A DNA stretch of 64,000 nucleotides from positions 19,906 to 83,905 of the forward strand of contig JAFUBT010000009.1 of the NCBI GenBank assembly GCA_017460065.1, in the 5' to 3' direction. Both the position numbers and the translations under genes were made by a program. Within the stretch, counting starts at the first letter, position 1, and every line of letters starts with the position of its first letter. Positions 8,651 through 17,370 of the stretch are shown piece by piece. The notes under the pieces were generated by a model. The model was not told where the DNA came from. It saw nothing but the letters and a program-made list of their open reading frames with translations, and ran no database searches. Source of the stretch: Candidatus Saccharimonadota bacterium (lineage in GTDB: Bacteria; Patescibacteriota; Saccharimonadia; Saccharimonadales; Saccharimonadaceae).

Positions 8651-8677
8651 TACCCCACGGTGTGGTGGGGATTTTTT
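8651..8677. terminator. Bidirectional terminator between holA-like gene and rpmA
   Basis: CCCCAC (8653-8658) pairs with GTGGGG (8665-8670), with A-rich sequence before and a T-tract after. It can terminate both converging transcripts. Confidence 0.75.
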
Positions 8678-8686
8678 GTGACAAAC

Positions 8687-8965
8687 TTAGGCGGCGTGCA
8701 CTTCGACGCGAGTGCGAGGAAAACTTTTGCCAGAGAAGTGAGTCTTCTTGGTTTTGACGAAGACGACCTTGCCGTCAATGGCGGCATGAATCGTGTAATT
8801 GCGACTCATGAAAGTGCCCTGGCCAGGGATTTTCGTGGCGCCGGTTTGACGAACGAGGACTTCGCCGGTCTTCACTTGCTGACCACCAAAACGCTTAACG
8901 CCAAGTCGTTGGCCGGCATTGTTGTGTAGGTTTTTGCTGGTACCGCCAGCTTTGACATGCGACAT
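8687..8965 (-). CDS. rpmA: 50S ribosomal protein L27
   Basis: This 92-aa protein carries the L27 core (AQRLGVKRFGGQ-type: AGQRLGVKRFGGQQV, then GEVLVRQTG). L27 sits at the peptidyl-transferase centre. It begins directly MSHVKAGG, so there is no Firmicute-style cleavable N-terminal extension. It lies 1 nt after the stop of the methyltransferase gene, with its AAGGAAG Shine-Dalgarno inside that gene's end, so the two are one operon. It is not next to rplU, which is unusual. Confidence 0.95.
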   Translation of the reverse strand: MSHVKAGGTSKNLHNNAGQRLGVKRFGGQQVKTGEVLVRQTGATKIPGQGTFMSRNYTIHAAIDGKVVFVKTKKTHFSGKSFPRTRVEVHAA

Positions 8966-8966
8966 A

Positions 8967-10097
8967 TTATTTCTTCCTTAATACTATTATTTGACGAGCA
9001 ACAATCTGATTCTCCCGGTAATACAAGAGCTCAGAAAAACTCGCATAACGATACTTCTTGGCATTATACCCGAGATTCTTGATTTCGTCAAGGATATCTA
9101 AACCTTGGTAACTGCCGTCGGGGCGCTTCCAGGCCGGAATAGCTAATGCGAGTGTGGTGCCGTGAGGGATTTGCTGGCCAATATTACGCAGAAAAGCAAA
9201 AAGAAGGGTTTTGGTGGATTGTTGGAGTTCTTTCAGCTTAATGCTGCTTGGTGGCGATGAGAGAGGCTGGCCGAGGTAAATTTCGCTGGCGATGTAGTTG
9301 GGGATAGGTCGCCAGTGGTGCTTGGTGGCATCGCCGACCTCAAGCTGGACAGCGGGAGATTGTGACTTGGTATGAAAATAGCTTTGCGTAGCAAGCCACT
9401 CGAGGTTGCGGCGGGAGTAATCGATCATTTTGTCGGCTAAGTCGCTGCCGTAGACGGCGTAGCCCATGAGGGCGGCCTCTTGTAAAACAACGCCTGTGCC
9501 GCAGAATGGGTCCAGGACGAGGCCGGATTTTTGGCCGGCAGTAGCGAGGTTAATGAGGATTTGGGCGAGTTTGGGTGGTAGCATGCCGACGAAAGCATCA
9601 CGGGCGGGGCGGGCTTGGTCACGTTTGGCGTAGGCGGTGATATTTTGGCTGCCGATTGAAGTGGCGTAAAGGTTGCGGTATTTGATAATTTCGAGGTGAT
9701 TGAGTTTTTCGCCGAGCTGGTTGTGGTGAGCAGTAGCGGAAGAAAGGGCGGCGGTTTTTTGGTTGGGGATAAGGCGGACATTGCGACCGTGGCGCTTAAG
9801 GAGGTTTTTGTGTTTCAGGGCAAGCGCCCAGGTGCTGGCAGGGGTAGCGTGGGGAGAATAATCAGAGAAACCAAGGGTGATTTTGCCTGGCGGGAGTGTA
9901 GCGAGAAAGTCTGCTGGCTTTTGGTCGAGGATGCGCGCAGCCTTAATGCTGCCGCCAAGGCGATCGAGCGAGAGTCGAGGGGCCTCGACGGTGGCGAGTT
10001 GCTCGGAGAGCACGGCGACTTGTTGGCTACCGAAGAGTGATTCGAGCTCGGCGAGGGAGATTTTTGCTTCGCGCCCCAAGACTAAGAGATATTTCAT
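8967..10097 (-). CDS. THUMP-type tRNA guanosine methyltransferase (Trm11/TrmG10-like)
   Basis: This 376-aa protein has an N-terminal THUMP-like RNA-binding region (about 1-150) and a Rossmann methyltransferase domain with the SAM-binding motif DPFCGTGVVLQEA and a second-strand acidic motif (YGSDLADKMID). The usual catalytic DPPYG motif is replaced by SEIYLGQPL, a variant position worth noting. The likely role is N2-methylation of a guanosine in tRNA. TATAAT on the minus strand (10110-10105) ends 7 nt before the ATG, so the mRNA is predicted leaderless. The gene is divergent from the flippase-like gene at 10138 and co-transcribed with rpmA. Confidence 0.78.
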   Translation of the reverse strand: MKYLLVLGREAKISLAELESLFGSQQVAVLSEQLATVEAPRLSLDRLGGSIKAARILDQKPADFLATLPPGKITLGFSDYSPHATPASTWALALKHKNLLKRHGRNVRLIPNQKTAALSSATAHHNQLGEKLNHLEIIKYRNLYATSIGSQNITAYAKRDQARPARDAFVGMLPPKLAQILINLATAGQKSGLVLDPFCGTGVVLQEAALMGYAVYGSDLADKMIDYSRRNLEWLATQSYFHTKSQSPAVQLEVGDATKHHWRPIPNYIASEIYLGQPLSSPPSSIKLKELQQSTKTLLFAFLRNIGQQIPHGTTLALAIPAWKRPDGSYQGLDILDEIKNLGYNAKKYRYASFSELLYYRENQIVARQIIVLRKK

Positions 10098-10104
10098 TCG
10101 CTTA

Positions 10105-10131
10105 ATTATATCATGCCGGTCGTGCTATAAT
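10105..10131. promoter_or_regulatory. Divergent overlapping leaderless promoters
   Basis: Minus strand: TATAAT at 10110-10105, 7 nt before the start at 10097. Plus strand: TGC-TATAAT at 10126-10131, 6 nt before the ATG at 10138. The whole intergenic space is 40 bp, so binding by polymerase in one direction should hinder the other. Confidence 0.7.
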
Positions 10132-10137
10132 CTATGC

Positions 10138-11280
10138 ATGCTGAAAAAAATCTTAAGTGTCATAACCCTGATATTAGTAGTCTTTATTGCCTGGAAAGCC
10201 TTTGCTTCGAGTGCGGGCGTCGCTGTGACGGAGGAATTATCTGCAAATTATCCGTTTGCGACGCAGTTCACGACGGAAGTCGAGGGCGAGAAATACCTCA
10301 CTTTCTTGGGCGCAACAATTTATGCGTTGAAAAATATCAATATCTGGATTTTGCTCTTGCTGATTCCAGAACAAATTTTGATGTATTATGCGGCGGGGCA
10401 GATTTACTTTGCTTTTCTGCAGCAGCGCAAAGGATTCAAGTTGTCGCAGGCCAAGTTGACGCGTATCTCGCTGGAGATCAACTTTGTGAACCATGCTTTG
10501 CCGAGTGGCGGAGCCAGTGGTTTGGCTTATTTGATTTGGCGACTGAAGGATTTGGACGTGACGGCAGGGCAGATTAGCTTTATCCATGTGCTACGGTACG
10601 GAATCTGTGCTTTGGCGAACACCGTGCAGACCTTTATTGCCATCGTAATTGTGCTGCTGACCGGCGCAGCGGCGGTGAGCGGCTATTGGGCTCTGTGGCT
10701 GGCGGCGGCAATTGCTCTGGGGATTCAGGCGCTAATTGTGCTGGCTTGGGCGATTGTGCGCAAGCAGAAACGGGTAGATTGGCTGTCCGAAAAGGCAACA
10801 TCTTTCGTGAATAAGGTGGTAAATGCAGTTACGCGAGGGCGGAAGCGGAAGTACTTGAAAGAAAGTACGGTGGCGGACTTCTTTAATGATTTGCGCCAAG
10901 ATTATTTGATGCTGATGCGTAATAAGAAGATGTTGTGGCGACCAGTTGTATGGGGGGCATTCTACTCATTTTTGGAACTAGCAACCTATTGGGTGGTGGC
11001 GAGTGCTTTAGGACATCCGGAAGTGCTGCCACAAATCATGATTGCAGAAGGCGTTGCGAGTGTGGTTGGGACGGTCATGGTCACGCCTGGTGGTATGGGC
11101 GGCTATGAGGCAGCGATGGTAACGGTAATGGTGGCAACCGGCGTTGATCTTTCGACCGCAACGATTACGGTGGTCGTAACGCGCGTCTTTGTGTTAGTGG
11201 GGACGATTTTGAGCGGCTATGGTTTCTATCAGCATTCTTTAATGAGCCGGAAAGATAAGTTTAAAGTAGCCAAAAAATAA
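10138..11280 (+). CDS. Flippase-like / lysylphosphatidylglycerol synthase transmembrane-domain protein
   Basis: This 380-aa integral membrane protein has about eight helices and the two landmarks of the AglD/MprF N-terminal family: HALPSGGASG (near residue 120) and VTPGGMGGYEAAM (near 315). Family members move or bind polyprenyl- or phospholipid-linked substrates; no synthetase domain is attached here. The frame is open much further upstream, but the ATG at 10138 lies 6 nt after a TATAAT box and starts a good membrane anchor, so I use it. The stop overlaps the xseA start (TAATG). Confidence 0.78.
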   Translation: MLKKILSVITLILVVFIAWKAFASSAGVAVTEELSANYPFATQFTTEVEGEKYLTFLGATIYALKNINIWILLLLIPEQILMYYAAGQIYFAFLQQRKGFKLSQAKLTRISLEINFVNHALPSGGASGLAYLIWRLKDLDVTAGQISFIHVLRYGICALANTVQTFIAIVIVLLTGAAAVSGYWALWLAAAIALGIQALIVLAWAIVRKQKRVDWLSEKATSFVNKVVNAVTRGRKRKYLKESTVADFFNDLRQDYLMLMRNKKMLWRPVVWGAFYSFLELATYWVVASALGHPEVLPQIMIAEGVASVVGTVMVTPGGMGGYEAAMVTVMVATGVDLSTATITVVVTRVFVLVGTILSGYGFYQHSLMSRKDKFKVAKK

Positions 11281-12374
11281 TGCCAGCGGAGCAGGTTTAC
11301 AGCGTTAGCGATTTCCAGGCGGTCTGCAACCAGATTCTTGAGACGGCCTTTACGGGCGTGATTGTCGAAGGTGAGGTGGCAAGCTTTAAGGTTAATCAGG
11401 GAAAGTATGTCTTCTTTGACCTGAAGGACGATCAGTCGAGCGTACCGTGCTTTATGATGAAATATGCTTTGCGTTTCCCGCTGGAAGACGGGATGAAGGT
11501 GCGGGTGCGAGCTTTGCCGAAGCTGACGAATTGGGGCAAGTTTTCGTTGACCGTGCAAGCAATTATGCCAGTGGGGGAGGGGAGTCTCAAAAAGAGCTTT
11601 GAATTACTTAAAAAGAAGTTGGCCGCCGAAGGCCTGTTTGCGACCGAGAAAAAGCGTCCGCTTCCGGTGCAGATTGCTAGAATTGGGGTGATTTCGAGTA
11701 CGCAGGCGGCGGGTTATGCGGATTTTTGCAAAATTTTGAATGAACGATGGGGCGGCCTGAAGATATTGACGGCGCACACGCAGGTGCAGGGCATGGTGGC
11801 GGCGGACCAAATCATTCGTGTGTTGAATTATTTTAATGAGCGGGGCGAAGTTGATGTAATTGCGATTATCCGGGGTGGTGGCAGTGCGGACGATTTGGCG
11901 GTGTTTAATGACGAAGCTTTGGTGCGTGCAGTGGCGGCATCGAAAATCCCGGTGATTACGGGAATTGGGCATGAAGTAGACGAAAGTCTGTGTGATTTGG
12001 CGGCGGATGTAGTGGCGTCAACGCCAAGTAATGCGGCGCAGATGCTGACGAAAGACAAGCGGCAGATTATGCAGGAAATACAGAATGATTTAACCAGAAC
12101 AAAAAATTTGTTCAATACAAAGATTGATGAGTTGATGGCGCAAAACAGAGGCGAATTGGACAAAATTGCTCGTGAAATTGTTGTAAGAATTACAACAGTA
12201 GAATCGGAGCTGCAATCTTTTGTGCGGACTTTGGAAGAACTTAACCCAGAACGCGTACTGGAGCGTGGCTATGCTTTGCTGAAGGGTAAGTTGGCGGCGG
12301 GCGTGGAAATTGAGATTATCACGGAGAGGCAGCAAGCCTTAGCGCAAATTAAAACCGTAAAGGAGCGGAAATAA
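11280..12374 (+). CDS. xseA: Exodeoxyribonuclease VII large subunit
   Basis: XseA with XseB degrades single-stranded DNA from both ends. The protein has an N-terminal OB-fold (FTGVIVEGEVASFK to GKYVFFDLKD), then the catalytic domain (IGVISSTQAAGYADF, IIRGGGSADDLAVFNDE, VITGIGHEVDESLCDLAAD), then a coiled C-terminal region. At 364 aa it is shorter than the usual 400-450, mainly in the coiled part. The start overlaps the previous stop (TAATG) and xseB follows 2 nt after the stop. Confidence 0.96.
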   Translation: MPAEQVYSVSDFQAVCNQILETAFTGVIVEGEVASFKVNQGKYVFFDLKDDQSSVPCFMMKYALRFPLEDGMKVRVRALPKLTNWGKFSLTVQAIMPVGEGSLKKSFELLKKKLAAEGLFATEKKRPLPVQIARIGVISSTQAAGYADFCKILNERWGGLKILTAHTQVQGMVAADQIIRVLNYFNERGEVDVIAIIRGGGSADDLAVFNDEALVRAVAASKIPVITGIGHEVDESLCDLAADVVASTPSNAAQMLTKDKRQIMQEIQNDLTRTKNLFNTKIDELMAQNRGELDKIAREIVVRITTVESELQSFVRTLEELNPERVLERGYALLKGKLAAGVEIEIITERQQALAQIKTVKERK

Positions 12375-12376
12375 CG

Positions 12377-12568
12377 ATGGCAAAAACAATTAGTCAGAAA
12401 ATTGCCGATCTAAAAGAGGGCGTAGACTGGTTTTACTCGGAAGATTTTCGGTTAGAAGACGCAACTGAGAAATATAAGTCTCTGCGCGCATTAGCGCAAG
12501 AGATTGAGCAGGATTTGGCTGAATTGAAAAACGATATCGAGGTAGTATCCGAGGATTTTAGCAAATAA
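12377..12568 (+). CDS. xseB: Exodeoxyribonuclease VII small subunit
   Basis: This 63-aa, two-helix protein has the family pattern (DLKEGVDWFYSEDFRLEDA followed by a coiled helix ending in acidic residues). Several XseB copies bind each XseA. It lies 2 nt behind xseA. Confidence 0.9.
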   Translation: MAKTISQKIADLKEGVDWFYSEDFRLEDATEKYKSLRALAQEIEQDLAELKNDIEVVSEDFSK

Positions 12569-12570
12569 TC

Positions 12571-12599
12571 TTGCGAAAAAGCTTGCGCTAAAATATACT
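12571..12599 (+). promoter_or_regulatory. Leaderless promoter of the gene at 12606
   Basis: TTGCGA (12571-12576), 17 bp, TATACT (12594-12599), then 6 nt to the ATG. Confidence 0.7.
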
Positions 12600-12605
12600 T
12601 TTGAT

Positions 12606-13475
12606 ATGGATCAGAATTCGATGGGCGGTTTTTCGCCAGCGCAAGGCCAAGAGCCGACGCCAAATCAGGCAAATAGTTACCACAACGGTTTTGGGGGCGG
12701 TACGATACCGACTGCGCCGATGGGGCAGCCCCAAATGCAGCCGCAACCGCAACCGGTAGGACTTGGTCAGATGCCAGCGCCCAATAGTGGTATAGCACCA
12801 GCGCCTGTTCCACCAATGCCAGAGCCGAAGTCGAAAAACACCTTGATTGAGACGATTATTTTGGTAGTGGTTTGTATTATTGCGGCCGTGGCGATTGTGT
12901 TTGCGGTTTACTTCTATATGCAATGGAATGATCTAAATACGAATTTTACCGCCGAAAAAGACCGTGCAGTAGCCGAGGCGCAACGTGAGCAGCGCGAAGT
13001 TGATGATGCGAATTTGCAAGAGACGCTGAAGCGAGAAACCGTACAATTTACCGGACCGGATGATTTTGGGCGGGTAAATTTCTATTATCCGAAAATCTGG
13101 AGTGTCTATGAGGCACAAGATGGCACACGTAACAGCGATTACCGAGCGTATTTTGCGCCGGCGCCAGTTAATTCATTGGACGATGAGGCGTCGCGCTATG
13201 CGGTGCGATTCGAAATTCTGAACCAATCTTACGACGATGTAGCTTCACAGTACGCCTCGATGGTGCGCGAGGGGGTTTTAACAACGCAGCCTTTTACGGC
13301 CGACAACGGTAAAATTACTGGCACACGCTACGAGGGGAATTTGACCGAAGCAATTCACGGCATTTTGGTGATTGCTAAAGTGAATGACAAGACTTTACTG
13401 CTGCAGACTGACTCGTCCGAAGTGTATACGGAAGATTTTAATAAAATATTGAGTAGCCTACGGCGCGGTAATTAG
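12606..13475 (+). CDS. Membrane-anchored protein with Gln/Pro-rich cytoplasmic tail
   Basis: I do not recognise a named family. Residues 1-75 are rich in Gln, Pro, Gly and Met and probably disordered. One membrane helix lies at about 78-103, followed by a short coiled segment (residues 110-140) and an extracytoplasmic domain of about 150 residues, loosely like PsbP/DUF-type beta domains (NFYYPKIWSVYEAQDG). The layout (soluble low-complexity tail, helix, small exported domain) recurs in the products at 24825 and 28989. Confidence 0.75.
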   Translation: MDQNSMGGFSPAQGQEPTPNQANSYHNGFGGGTIPTAPMGQPQMQPQPQPVGLGQMPAPNSGIAPAPVPPMPEPKSKNTLIETIILVVVCIIAAVAIVFAVYFYMQWNDLNTNFTAEKDRAVAEAQREQREVDDANLQETLKRETVQFTGPDDFGRVNFYYPKIWSVYEAQDGTRNSDYRAYFAPAPVNSLDDEASRYAVRFEILNQSYDDVASQYASMVREGVLTTQPFTADNGKITGTRYEGNLTEAIHGILVIAKVNDKTLLLQTDSSEVYTEDFNKILSSLRRGN

Positions 13476-13524
13476 ATAGCGCTGCTGCTTTGCGTCGCGC
13501 CCCTGGCTGGTGTAGAATATGGCC

Positions 13525-14226
13525 ATGGAGAGTGAGGTTTTTAGTGCGAATTCTGGCACGGTGGTGGTGGCCCATGAGCTAAAAGCGCCCTTGAGCCTCA
13601 TGCGGCAATTGGCCTTATCTTTGGAGCTTGAGCAAAATCCCGCAGAGGTGCAACAAATTAGCCAGCGCATAGTGGCGACTAGCGATCGGGCAATCCGGCA
13701 AGTCAATGATTTATTGAAGGTGGCACGTTTGGATGATGCTTTGTTTGAGATGGAGCCGGTGAACCCGCGGGCGGTATGCGATGATGTAGTGGGTGAGCTG
13801 TGGCGGTTGTTTAGTTTTAACCGACGAGAGTTACAGATTGACTACCGCAACAAGCGGCGGTTGGTGGTGGGGAATCGGCAGCTGCTGTACTCGGTGATTT
13901 ATAATTTTTGCTTGAACGCGATGAATTACGGGGGTGAAGAACTGCCAAGTATCGTGTCGGTGCGCGATAAATACGGCACGAAAGTGCGGATTGCGGTGCG
14001 GGATTTTGGGCCGGCCATCCCAACGAAGATTTGGCGAGAAATCAAGAACGGCTATGTGGAACAGCCGGTTGATATCGCGATGCGTCCTGGTTCGTCTGGG
14101 TTGGGGTTGTATATAGCGGCAAAATTCGCTAACTACATGCAGGGCGATTTTGGGCTAATTCGCCATCGTGATGGAACGAGTTTTTATATTGATTTGCCGA
14201 TAAGTGGACAATTGAGCCTAGTGTAA
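13525..14226 (+). CDS. Soluble histidine kinase without sensor domain
   Basis: This 233-aa protein has the HisKA dimerisation helix with phospho-acceptor His17 in VVAHELKAPLSLM, and the HATPase domain with N box (NFCLNAMNYG), G1 (DFGPAIP) and G2 (GSSGLGLYIAAKF). Only 16 residues precede the H box, and there is no membrane segment or sensor, so its signal must come from a partner or from the cytoplasm. An in-frame ATG exists at 13519, but TAGAAT at 13513-13518 leaves 6 nt to the ATG at 13525, the spacing used elsewhere here. The receiver gene starts 1 nt after the stop. Confidence 0.9.
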   Translation: MESEVFSANSGTVVVAHELKAPLSLMRQLALSLELEQNPAEVQQISQRIVATSDRAIRQVNDLLKVARLDDALFEMEPVNPRAVCDDVVGELWRLFSFNRRELQIDYRNKRRLVVGNRQLLYSVIYNFCLNAMNYGGEELPSIVSVRDKYGTKVRIAVRDFGPAIPTKIWREIKNGYVEQPVDIAMRPGSSGLGLYIAAKFANYMQGDFGLIRHRDGTSFYIDLPISGQLSLV

Positions 14227-14227
14227 G

Positions 14228-14602
14228 ATGATTGCAATCATAGAAGACGATAGGGGCTGGGAAGATTATTACCGGCAATTGCTAGCGGACTATGATTTGC
14301 GGTGCTTTCACGATGGTTTGGCGGCGGTGCGCTGGATGGACGAGACGTTGCCGGATGTGATTATCCTGGACATCCTGTTGACGGGGCCGACGGGTTTTGC
14401 GGTGTTAAACGAGCTGCAAAGCTACCCCGAATTGGCAAGAGTGCCCGTGATTGTGGTAAGTAGCGTGCAACTATCGCCTCAGGAGCTCGTAAAATACGGC
14501 GTAGTGGCTGTTTATGATAAAAGTGAGATGATGCCGGCTGAGTTGCAAAAAAGCGTCCAGGCGGCCTTAGAAGGGGCGAGAGATGGTAAAAAAGCTGCGT
14601 GA
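14228..14602 (+). CDS. Stand-alone response regulator receiver domain
   Basis: This 124-aa protein is a CheY-like domain only: acidic pocket E6-D7-D8, phospho-acceptor D48 in VIILDILLTGPTG, Ser at 78-79 and the conserved Lys98. No DNA-binding output domain is attached. It is the obvious partner of the kinase just upstream. How it acts is unknown; it may bind a protein. Its end overlaps recO by 20 nt, which couples the pair to DNA repair at least in expression. It stops with TGA, which supports the standard code. Confidence 0.93.
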   Translation: MIAIIEDDRGWEDYYRQLLADYDLRCFHDGLAAVRWMDETLPDVIILDILLTGPTGFAVLNELQSYPELARVPVIVVSSVQLSPQELVKYGVVAVYDKSEMMPAELQKSVQAALEGARDGKKAA

Positions 14603-15287
14603 TCAGCGTGTGCGGGCGATTGTCTTACGACGAACGAACTATGGTGAGGCGGACCGGATTTTGCAACTTCTGACGCCGGAGGGAAAGAAGAGCGTGATTG
14701 CGCGAGGCGTACGCAAAGAAAAGTCGAAGCTAGCTGGTGGCATAGAGTTGTTCTCGTTGTCGGATGTGGTAATACATGAGGGGCGCAGCGAGTTGGGGCT
14801 ATTGACTAGCGCGCGCCTGATTGAGCATTATGCGGCCTTAGTGTCAGATATTGATCTGATTGAACGGGCGGGGGTGATGCTAAAAGAGGCAGACCGACGA
14901 GCCGAACAGGTGGATTCGCCGGAGTTTTTTGATTTATTACGACAAGCGTTGCGGGCGATGCAGGCGCACGCAGGGGAGAAAGGCGCATGGCGGGAGCTGT
15001 TGCGAGTATGGTGGGTTTTGAATTTGGCGCGGGTGAGCGGCGAGGAAGCGAATTTGCGCTTTGACAATGCAGGGCGAAAATTGGCGGCGGACAAAATGTA
15101 TGTTTGGGATGCCGAAAGCGTGGCCTTGGCGGAGCAGCCAGCTGGTCAAGTGGGCGCAGATCATATTAAGATGATGCGATTGATGGTGTCGGCGCCAGTA
15201 GAGGTGGTCTTGCGGGTGCGGGGTGCTGACCAATTGGTTGATGAGCTAAGCTATATCGCAAAGTGCATCGAGCGGGCAACCCGTTAA
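14583..15287 (+). CDS. recO: DNA repair protein RecO
   Basis: RecO helps load RecA onto gapped single-stranded DNA. The 234-aa protein starts with the family OB-fold (VRAIVLRRTNYGEADRILQL, then GVRKEKSKLAGGIELFSL), followed by a helical domain. The C-terminal zinc-finger cysteines found in many RecO proteins are absent. It overlaps the receiver gene by 20 nt. Confidence 0.9.
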   Translation: MVKKLRDQRVRAIVLRRTNYGEADRILQLLTPEGKKSVIARGVRKEKSKLAGGIELFSLSDVVIHEGRSELGLLTSARLIEHYAALVSDIDLIERAGVMLKEADRRAEQVDSPEFFDLLRQALRAMQAHAGEKGAWRELLRVWWVLNLARVSGEEANLRFDNAGRKLAADKMYVWDAESVALAEQPAGQVGADHIKMMRLMVSAPVEVVLRVRGADQLVDELSYIAKCIERATR

Positions 15288-15304
15288 TATGGTATAATTT
15301 TGGC

Positions 15305-16627
15305 ATGGTGAAAATGGAAGATATTGTCAGTTTGTGCAAGAGGCGGGGATTTATTTGGCAAGGTAGTGACGTTTACGGTGGTATGGCCGGAACTTGGGAT
15401 TTTGGTCCTTTGGGCGTAGCTTTGAAGCGTAAAATGATGGATGCTTGGTGGAAGTATTGGGTAGAAGACCGCGACGACATATATGGCGTAGATGCAGCGA
15501 TTTTGATGAATCCACGAACCTGGGTGGCCTCTGGGCACACGGCGACTTTTGCTGATCCGCTGGTTGAATGCGGCAACTGTCACGGGCGGTTTCGCGCCGA
15601 CAAGATTGCGGAGGGGATTTCTGAGAGCATCACGACAGAAGAATTTCGAGCCTTGCAGGTAAAATGTCCAACTTGCGGGAAAGTCGACTGGGGGGAGATT
15701 CGGAAATTTAACATGATGTTCCAGACGCACGTGGGGCCGGTAGACGACGATAGCTCAATTACTTATTTGCGACCAGAGACGGCGCAGGGGATTTTTACGA
15801 ACTACAAGAACGTAGTGGATACGATTTACCCGGACTTGCCGTTTGGTCTCGCGCAGCAAGGGAAGGCCTTCCGGAATGAAATTTCGCCGCGTGATTTCAT
15901 TTTGCGTGATCGCGAGTGTTCGCAGATGGAGATTGAGTACTTCGTAGCGCCAGACACTTGGGAAGCGGAATTTGAGAAACTCTTGCGGCAGCAGCACGAG
16001 TTTTTGGGTGATGCGATGGGATTGGATATGGCGCGCGTACATGATCGCGAAGTCGAGGAGTCGGACCGGGCGCATTACTCGAAACGCACCGTAGATATTG
16101 AATTTGATTATCCCAATGGCCGCGAAGAGTTAATGGGGCTGGCTTATCGTACGGATTTTGATTTGTTGAACATCCAGCGCGAGAGTGGTAAGAACATGGA
16201 GTACATCATGAAAGGCGGTGGCGGTCGCTTTGTGCCGCACGTGATTGAGCCGTCGATTGGCGTGGAGCGCTTGTTCTTGGCAATTTTGGCCTCAGCCTAT
16301 ACCGAAGATAAAGTGAATGGCGAAAAGCGCGTGGTGCTGCGTCTAGCAGAGCATTTGGCGCCTTACCGTTTCTGTGTGTCACCACTCTTGAAAAATAAGC
16401 CGGAATTAGTGACAAAGGCGCAGGAAGTTTACGCACAGCTCCGGCAGAAATATGGCAATGTAACCTGGGACGATTCGGGAAATATCGGCAAACGCTACCG
16501 CAAGCAAGACGAAATTGGTACACCGAAGTGCGTAGTGGTGGACTTTGACACCATTGAAGACGATACGGTGACGGTGCGCGATCGTGACACGACCGAACAG
16601 CAACGTGTGAAGATTACGGAATTGTAG
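15305..16627 (+). CDS. glyS: Glycyl-tRNA synthetase, dimeric type
   Basis: The enzyme charges tRNA-Gly. The 440-aa product is the single-chain alpha-2 type (GlyQS class), not the alpha2-beta2 type. Class II motifs are visible: the N-terminal FIWQGSDVYGGMAGTWDFGP, the zinc-binding pair CGNC / CPTC, motif 2 (GLAQQGKAFRNEISPR) and motif 3 (IEPSIGVERLFLAIL), then the anticodon-binding domain. TATAAT at 15293-15298 (TGG-extended) ends 6 nt before the ATG, so the mRNA is predicted leaderless. uppS follows after 5 nt. Confidence 0.97.
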   Translation: MVKMEDIVSLCKRRGFIWQGSDVYGGMAGTWDFGPLGVALKRKMMDAWWKYWVEDRDDIYGVDAAILMNPRTWVASGHTATFADPLVECGNCHGRFRADKIAEGISESITTEEFRALQVKCPTCGKVDWGEIRKFNMMFQTHVGPVDDDSSITYLRPETAQGIFTNYKNVVDTIYPDLPFGLAQQGKAFRNEISPRDFILRDRECSQMEIEYFVAPDTWEAEFEKLLRQQHEFLGDAMGLDMARVHDREVEESDRAHYSKRTVDIEFDYPNGREELMGLAYRTDFDLLNIQRESGKNMEYIMKGGGGRFVPHVIEPSIGVERLFLAILASAYTEDKVNGEKRVVLRLAEHLAPYRFCVSPLLKNKPELVTKAQEVYAQLRQKYGNVTWDDSGNIGKRYRKQDEIGTPKCVVVDFDTIEDDTVTVRDRDTTEQQRVKITEL

Positions 16628-16632
16628 GCACT

Positions 16633-17340
16633 ATGGACTATAGCGAATTAAAAATTCCCCGCCACGTAGCACTTATCGTGGACGGGAATGGTCGTTGGGC
16701 GAAAGAGCGAGGAATGTCGCGACTGCGCGGCCATGATGCGGGCTTCGAGAACCTAATGACGTTGAGCAAATATATTTTGTCGAAGGGTATTGAAGTATTG
16801 AGCCTTTATGTCTTTTCGACAGAGAATTTCAAACGCGAGAAGGCTGAAGTGGCGCATTTGATGGAGCTGTTCGTATTGATGTATCGCTCGAAGTTGCGCG
16901 AGTTTCAGGAGAACAATATTCGGGTGGTGTTTTCGGGGCGCGATGAACCTCTGCCGGCGGCCGTGATAAAGGCGCGAGATCGGCTGGTAGCTGAAACGGC
17001 GAACAACACTGGTGGCACGATTAATTTTTGCTTGAACTATGGTGGACGGGCAGAGATTTTGGATGCTGTTAAAAAAATTGTGGCGAGTGGTGAGGAGGTG
17101 CGCGATTGGCAGGAGGCGGATTTTGCCCACTACCTCTATCAGGATTTGCCGGATGTCGATTTGATGATTCGCACGAGCGGCGAGCTGCGCCTGAGCAATT
17201 TCTTGCTGTGGCAGAATTCTTATGCGGAGTTTTATTTTCCTAAGACGAAGTTCCCAGATTTTCACGAAGCGGACTTTGACCAAGCGGTGCTGGAGTACAC
17301 AAAGCGCGACCGCCGCTTTGGTGGAATCAACAAAAAATAA
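16633..17340 (+). CDS. uppS: Undecaprenyl diphosphate synthase
   Basis: UppS makes the C55 lipid carrier needed by MraY and MurG (43462 and 45622 in this window). The 235-aa protein has the diphosphate-binding VDGNGRWAKERG, the RGHDAG motif, LYVFSTENFKR, and the C-terminal DLMIRTSGELRLSNFLLWQ to AEFYF block. The usual IMDGNGRWA reads LIVDGNGRWA. It lies 5 nt behind glyS and converges on the relA/spoT gene. Confidence 0.96.
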   Translation: MDYSELKIPRHVALIVDGNGRWAKERGMSRLRGHDAGFENLMTLSKYILSKGIEVLSLYVFSTENFKREKAEVAHLMELFVLMYRSKLREFQENNIRVVFSGRDEPLPAAVIKARDRLVAETANNTGGTINFCLNYGGRAEILDAVKKIVASGEEVRDWQEADFAHYLYQDLPDVDLMIRTSGELRLSNFLLWQNSYAEFYFPKTKFPDFHEADFDQAVLEYTKRDRRFGGINKK

Positions 17341-17370
17341 AGCCCTTGGCTTGTGCGGGGCTTATTTTTT
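17340..17370. terminator. Bidirectional terminator uppS / rel
   Basis: AAGCCC (17340-17345) pairs with GGGCTT (17358-17363) around a 12-nt loop, followed by ATTTTTT. It overlaps the stop codon of the opposing rel gene, so the two genes are tightly convergent. Confidence 0.65.

Noticed and set aside
13519..13524. Alternative kinase start at 13519
   Set aside because: The ATG at 13525 has the 6-nt spacing to the -10 box seen in other genes; the first ATG overlaps the region directly behind the box.
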